From contig QNBL01000092.1 in the NCBI GenBank assembly GCA_003641695.1, positions 1 to 9,071 of the forward strand: DNA of 9,071 bases, in the 5' to 3' direction. A model generated the notes under the pieces. The model worked only from the letters and a program-made list of their open reading frames with translations. It ran no database searches and had not been told where the DNA came from. The translations under genes were made by a program, and so were the position numbers. This document shows, piece by piece, positions 5,778-9,071 of the stretch. Source of the stretch: Spirochaetota bacterium. GTDB taxonomy: Bacteria > Spirochaetota > Spirochaetia > B11-G9. Each line of letters starts with the position of its first letter. Position 1 is the stretch's first letter.

Positions 5778-8003
5778 ATCATACTGAAATTCAGAACAAA
5801 AATAACACTCTTCCTTACTCTGCTTGTATTTACAGCGTTCCTGGCTGTAGCTGTGATATTCTCAAGATATGCCTTCAAAGTAAAAGAAAACGAGATACAC
5901 AATCAGCAAACAAGAATTTCTGACAGTATTATCAACCAGTTTGATTTACTATTAAAAATCCCCGGCAGGATAAACAATATAAACCATTCTTTTCTCTCCA
6001 TTGAAGGAATGGATCAGGGAAGCTTAAACAAACTTCAAAAATTTTTTGTCCATGAATTAAACAACAATCCAACTCTTGAAATTATTGCCCTTGGTCTTGA
6101 AAATGGGAATTATATCGAGGCACAGCATCTGAATGACGGTTCGATACGGATCGGAGAAAGAACGGAAGAGAACGGAGGAGCTCTTGACCAGTGGGAAGTA
6201 GATAAAACCTATGGTAAAACCAGACTGGTAAAACATATTGAAAAGTATGATCACCGGAGAAGACCATGGTATCTCCGGGGGGAAGGATGGTCTGCTATCT
6301 ATTTCTACTCTTCCAATCACCATCCGGCAATTTCACACAACCGGATCATTACCGATAAGGAAGGAAACGTAAACGGAGTCTTGACTGCCTCTATCTCACT
6401 GAATAACATCAGCACCTTTCTCCATGGCATTTCAAAAAGTCCCAACAGTAAAATTATTGTGCTGGATCCGGAAGGGTACCTCATAGGAACCTCCTTTGCC
6501 CACCCTCTCCTTGATTCCAAAGGGAACAGGATTCAGGGAACAGCTACATCACTTCCTTCAGTAAACCGAATGGTACGAATGTATCGATCAAACCCGAAAG
6601 AATCCTTTACTTTTCCCGATAAAGGCAGTGTTACCGTCGTCAGATCTGTTCCTCTCTCTTATTCATCAGAGATTATGTGGCATATATTGATTATGACTCC
6701 ACAGAAGGATTTCACGGTCGAAGCTGATAGATTAACCCGGCGGAATATTCTTTTCCTTACGGTTATTTTTCTTATCATTGTAATCATTGTACTCCTTACC
6801 AGCAGAACTATAACAAAACCTGTCAAGTTTCTTGCAGGTTATATATCACAAATCTCATATGACAAACAACTTGAAAACATCCCGGTCATTCCCGGCTCAA
6901 TTAAAAACTCATCAACGGAGATCAAGATTCTTACGGCCAATCTGGAAGTGATGCTCTCGAAGATGAAGGCCGCTTTTTTCTCAATGGAAGAGAGCCGCAG
7001 GGAATACCGGGAATTTGTAGAAAATATAAATACAATTGTCATGAGGATTGCCCCTGATGGTACCATAAGGTACTGTAACCCCTACGGCCTCAGCTTCTAC
7101 GGGTATACAGAAGAAGAGCTTGTCGGTAAGCCGGTTCAGGAAACCGTCCTCAGGGGAACTGACGAGAGGCCGCTGGATGTTTTGAAAAGTATTTTTGCCC
7201 AGGATGAAAAATACTGGAATGGTGAAAATCAAAACCTAACCAGGGACGGCAAGACAGTCTGGATACTCTGGGCAAACCGCCTTGTCCGTAACACCGACGG
7301 AGAAGTTGTGGAGCTGCTGTCCACTGGCCAGGATATTACCGAGAGAAAAGAATCACAGGGAAAACTGCAGATGTACCTTAAAAGGAACTCAGTTCTTTTA
7401 AGTGAAATCCATCACAGGGTTAAAAACAACCTGCAGATAATAATAAGTCTTATCAATCTGCAGCTTGACAAATCCGAAAACCCGGCAACCAGAGCTGCCC
7501 TGCAGGGAATAAAAACAAGAATCCAGTCAATGGCTCTGGTTCATGAGATGCTTTATTCAGCATCATCCTTTTCAAATATTGATCTCAACTTGTACATACA
7601 GTCACTTTCCAATGACATACTCCAGACATTCAGAAACGATGATAAAATCGTTACCATTACAGTTTCACCGAATCATGTTTTTATTGAACTTGAAAAAGCA
7701 ATTACCGTTGGGCTCATACTGAGCGAACTTATAAGCAACTCGGTCAAGTATGCATTTGAAGGGCGTAAAGCCGGGAAAATAGATATAGGTATTAGCGAAC
7801 CGGAAGAAGGAAAAATCGAAATAATGGTAGAAGACAACGGTACCGGGATAGCCGCAGGCCAAAAAGGAACAGGAGGATTGGGAACCATTCTGATAGAGGC
7901 TCTTACACAGCAGCTGGATGCAGAGATTGATACAAAAACATCAGACGGGTTCAGCTTTCGGTTCACGTTCAAGACGCAAGGCAGGCATACACCGGAAACC
8001 TAG
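5778..8003 (+). CDS. Membrane sensor histidine kinase (Cache-HAMP-PAS-HisKA_2-HATPase)
   Basis: About 741 residues if read from ATC 5778. Domains: TM1 (about 7-28), a periplasmic Cache-type sensor (about 29-320, with the characteristic RRRPWY at 160-165), TM2 (about 322-342), HAMP-like linker (343-400), PAS (411-522), HisKA_2 dimerisation domain with EIHHRVKNNLQ (phospho-acceptor His545/546), and a HATPase domain with N-box Asn654, DNGTG (686-690) and GTGGLG (697-702). It should sense an extracellular ligand and phosphorylate a response regulator, none of which is in view. Start: the only conventional in-frame start is GTG 5853, which has no Shine-Dalgarno and would remove TM1. The frame stays open back to 5751 (TAG at 5748), encodes an obvious helix (ITLFLTLLVFTAFLAVAVIF), and follows AGGAGG. 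I therefore place the start at ATC 5778 or ATA 5781. The product is certain; the start codon is not. Confidence 0.88.
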   Translation: MILKFRTKITLFLTLLVFTAFLAVAVIFSRYAFKVKENEIHNQQTRISDSIINQFDLLLKIPGRINNINHSFLSIEGMDQGSLNKLQKFFVHELNNNPTLEIIALGLENGNYIEAQHLNDGSIRIGERTEENGGALDQWEVDKTYGKTRLVKHIEKYDHRRRPWYLRGEGWSAIYFYSSNHHPAISHNRIITDKEGNVNGVLTASISLNNISTFLHGISKSPNSKIIVLDPEGYLIGTSFAHPLLDSKGNRIQGTATSLPSVNRMVRMYRSNPKESFTFPDKGSVTVVRSVPLSYSSEIMWHILIMTPQKDFTVEADRLTRRNILFLTVIFLIIVIIVLLTSRTITKPVKFLAGYISQISYDKQLENIPVIPGSIKNSSTEIKILTANLEVMLSKMKAAFFSMEESRREYREFVENINTIVMRIAPDGTIRYCNPYGLSFYGYTEEELVGKPVQETVLRGTDERPLDVLKSIFAQDEKYWNGENQNLTRDGKTVWILWANRLVRNTDGEVVELLSTGQDITERKESQGKLQMYLKRNSVLLSEIHHRVKNNLQIIISLINLQLDKSENPATRAALQGIKTRIQSMALVHEMLYSASSFSNIDLNLYIQSLSNDILQTFRNDDKIVTITVSPNHVFIELEKAITVGLILSELISNSVKYAFEGRKAGKIDIGISEPEEGKIEIMVEDNGTGIAAGQKGTGGLGTILIEALTQQLDAEIDTKTSDGFSFRFTFKTQGRHTPET

Positions 8004-9071
8004 AACCAGGTGTTAATAGTCCGGTCAATATCCCCTTTGTAACTTTTATGAAAAAACTCGTTGGTGTTTTTGTCGTACAGGTAATCTTTCGCCAACTCAT
8101 CCGCGTGAGCAACAATGTATTCAAGCCCATCCATAATATAATCCAGCTCGGCATCGGTCATCGTAGGATGGAGGGAGATTCTGGCCCAACCGGGTTTTTC
8201 CGATAGATCGTGTTCATTTATTGCTTTGTTCATTAGATACCGGGACTTCTTCCTGTCAAGATGAAGCAGGTAATGCCCGTAGGTTCCGGCACATGAGCAT
8301 CCTCCCCTCACCTGAACTCCGTAATGATCATTCAGCAGTCTCACAATCATACTGTGATGGATTTTTTCGTGATAGAAGGAGACAACACCTATCTTCTCCT
8401 CTTCCTCCTGCTCTCCCGCAAGGATTCTTATTCCATCCATTCTCTTCATTCTGCGATATGCTGTACTCAGAAGCTCTTTCTCACGTGCCCGGATATTTTC
8501 ACATCCCATCTCTTCCTTGAGTCTGATTGCCATTGCTGCCTTTATGGACTGCAGAAACCCCGGAGTCCCGCCGTCTTCTCTTGCCTCTATGTCTGTTACA
8601 TAGTTATGTTTGCTCCACCTGTTGGTCCACACAACAGTCCCCCCGCCGGGATTATCAGGAACTGCATTGTGATAGAGTTTACTGTTGAAAATCATAACCC
8701 CGGGGCTTCCCGGCCCGCCCAGGAACTTATGGGGAGAAAAGAAAATACCATCCAGGTACGCAAGCGGCCTTCCTTCCGGATGCATATCCATGGTCACGTA
8801 AGGGGCCGATGCTGCAAAATCCACAAAACATATGCCCCCTGCTTCATGCATTATCTCTGCAAGCTCGAAGTAAGGAGGAATAATTCCGGTTACATTGGAA
8901 GCAGCCGAAAAAGATCCTATCTTAAGTTTCCTGTTGTGGTATTTTTTTAGAAGTTTTCTCAGGTTGTCCGTGCTTACAAGCAGATTCTCGTCAGGATCTA
9001 TTACAACAACATCTGCTATTGTTTCGAGCCAGGAAGTATGGTTGGAATGGTGTTCCATATGGGTAACAAAA
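8000..9071 (-). CDS. Class V PLP-dependent enzyme, cysteine desulfurase/selenocysteine lyase-like (partial, N-terminus beyond window)
   Basis: The frame stays open to the right edge, reading FVTH before the Met at 9058. MEHHSN is an internal family motif, so roughly the first hundred-odd residues lie outside the window and Met 9058 is not the start. Numbered from that Met, Asp80 (VDFAASAP) should pair with the PLP pyridine nitrogen, Lys111 (SPHKFLGG) forms the Schiff base, and Arg251/Cys256 in RGGCSCAG match the substrate-binding Arg and the catalytic Cys of SufS-type desulfurases. RISLHPTMT (about 293-301) is the usual C-terminal Arg strand. The fold belongs to the aminotransferase class V family (COG0520-like). 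It may release sulfur or selenium from cysteine or selenocysteine, but no suf or isc partner is in view, so the substrate is uncertain. A tail of about 25 residues follows the fold. Its TAG stop overlaps the kinase stop (CTAG). Confidence 0.87.
   Translation of the reverse strand, partial: FVTHMEHHSNHTSWLETIADVVVIDPDENLLVSTDNLRKLLKKYHNRKLKIGSFSAASNVTGIIPPYFELAEIMHEAGGICFVDFAASAPYVTMDMHPEGRPLAYLDGIFFSPHKFLGGPGSPGVMIFNSKLYHNAVPDNPGGGTVVWTNRWSKHNYVTDIEAREDGGTPGFLQSIKAAMAIRLKEEMGCENIRAREKELLSTAYRRMKRMDGIRILAGEQEEEEKIGVVSFYHEKIHHSMIVRLLNDHYGVQVRGGCSCAGTYGHYLLHLDRKKSRYLMNKAINEHDLSEKPGWARISLHPTMTDAELDYIMDGLEYIVAHADELAKDYLYDKNTNEFFHKSYKGDIDRTINTWF

Noticed and set aside
7673..7972. 99-codon minus-strand frame under the kinase ATPase domain
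   Set aside because: Shadow of the conserved HATPase coding region; repetitive Ser/Pro/Ile composition and no ribosome site noted.
5853..8003. GTG 5853 as the true start of the sensor kinase
   Set aside because: No Shine-Dalgarno, and it would cut through the first transmembrane helix encoded in the same open frame upstream. Kept as the fallback conventional start.
8324..8950. 208-codon open frame on the plus strand
   Set aside because: It is antisense to the well-supported PLP enzyme, with no recognisable domain and an amino-acid composition rich in Cys, His and Ser typical of a shadow frame.
1..9071. A novel defence, mobile or biosynthetic system
   Set aside because: All genes fall in common families with housekeeping-type arrangement. 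No transposase, integrase, nuclease, reverse transcriptase, repeat array or cluster of unknown genes was seen.

Overview
The window is an ordinary-looking, densely packed bacterial chromosome segment with no rRNA, tRNA, CRISPR array, transposase or phage gene visible. The gene set (anaerobe-style universal stress protein, heterodimeric ABC exporter, pyruvate kinase, Cache/PAS/HisKA_2 sensor kinase, cysteine-desulfurase-like enzyme) and moderate base composition would fit a spirochaete or a similar free-living anaerobe or facultative anaerobe. That taxonomic guess is inference only; no marker gene settles it.

Layout. 1-294 (minus): a universal stress protein reading frame that lacks its first strand and helix and has no conventional start codon. 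It directly abuts the preceding gene and runs off the left edge. 288-2063 and 2056-3843 (minus): two ABC half-transporters, translationally coupled through an 8-nt overlap, which together should form one heterodimeric exporter with one degenerate and one competent ATP site. 3844-3945: a short divergent spacer holding a plausible promoter for the next gene, placed so close that the transcript could be leaderless. 3946-5370 (plus): pyruvate kinase, of the Lys/Leu/Gln type linked to potassium-independent activity. 5367-5714 (minus): a small cupin, convergent with pyk. 5715-5777: a short divergent spacer. 5778-8003 (plus): a membrane Cache-HAMP-PAS-HisKA_2 histidine kinase whose transmembrane start has no ATG, GTG or TTG. 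8000 to beyond 9071 (minus): a class V PLP enzyme (cysteine desulfurase/selenocysteine lyase-like), whose N-terminus lies outside the window.

How the genes work together. Only the two ABC subunits are clearly a functional unit. Pyruvate kinase, the cupin, the kinase and the PLP enzyme are arranged as divergent or convergent single genes and show no obvious shared pathway. Both convergent pairs end in a shared four-base stop palindrome (TTAA and CTAG), leaving no room for a conventional intergenic terminator. I did not find a convincing new multi-gene system. The most notable points are the missing conventional start of the kinase, the truncated stress protein and the compact gene junctions.
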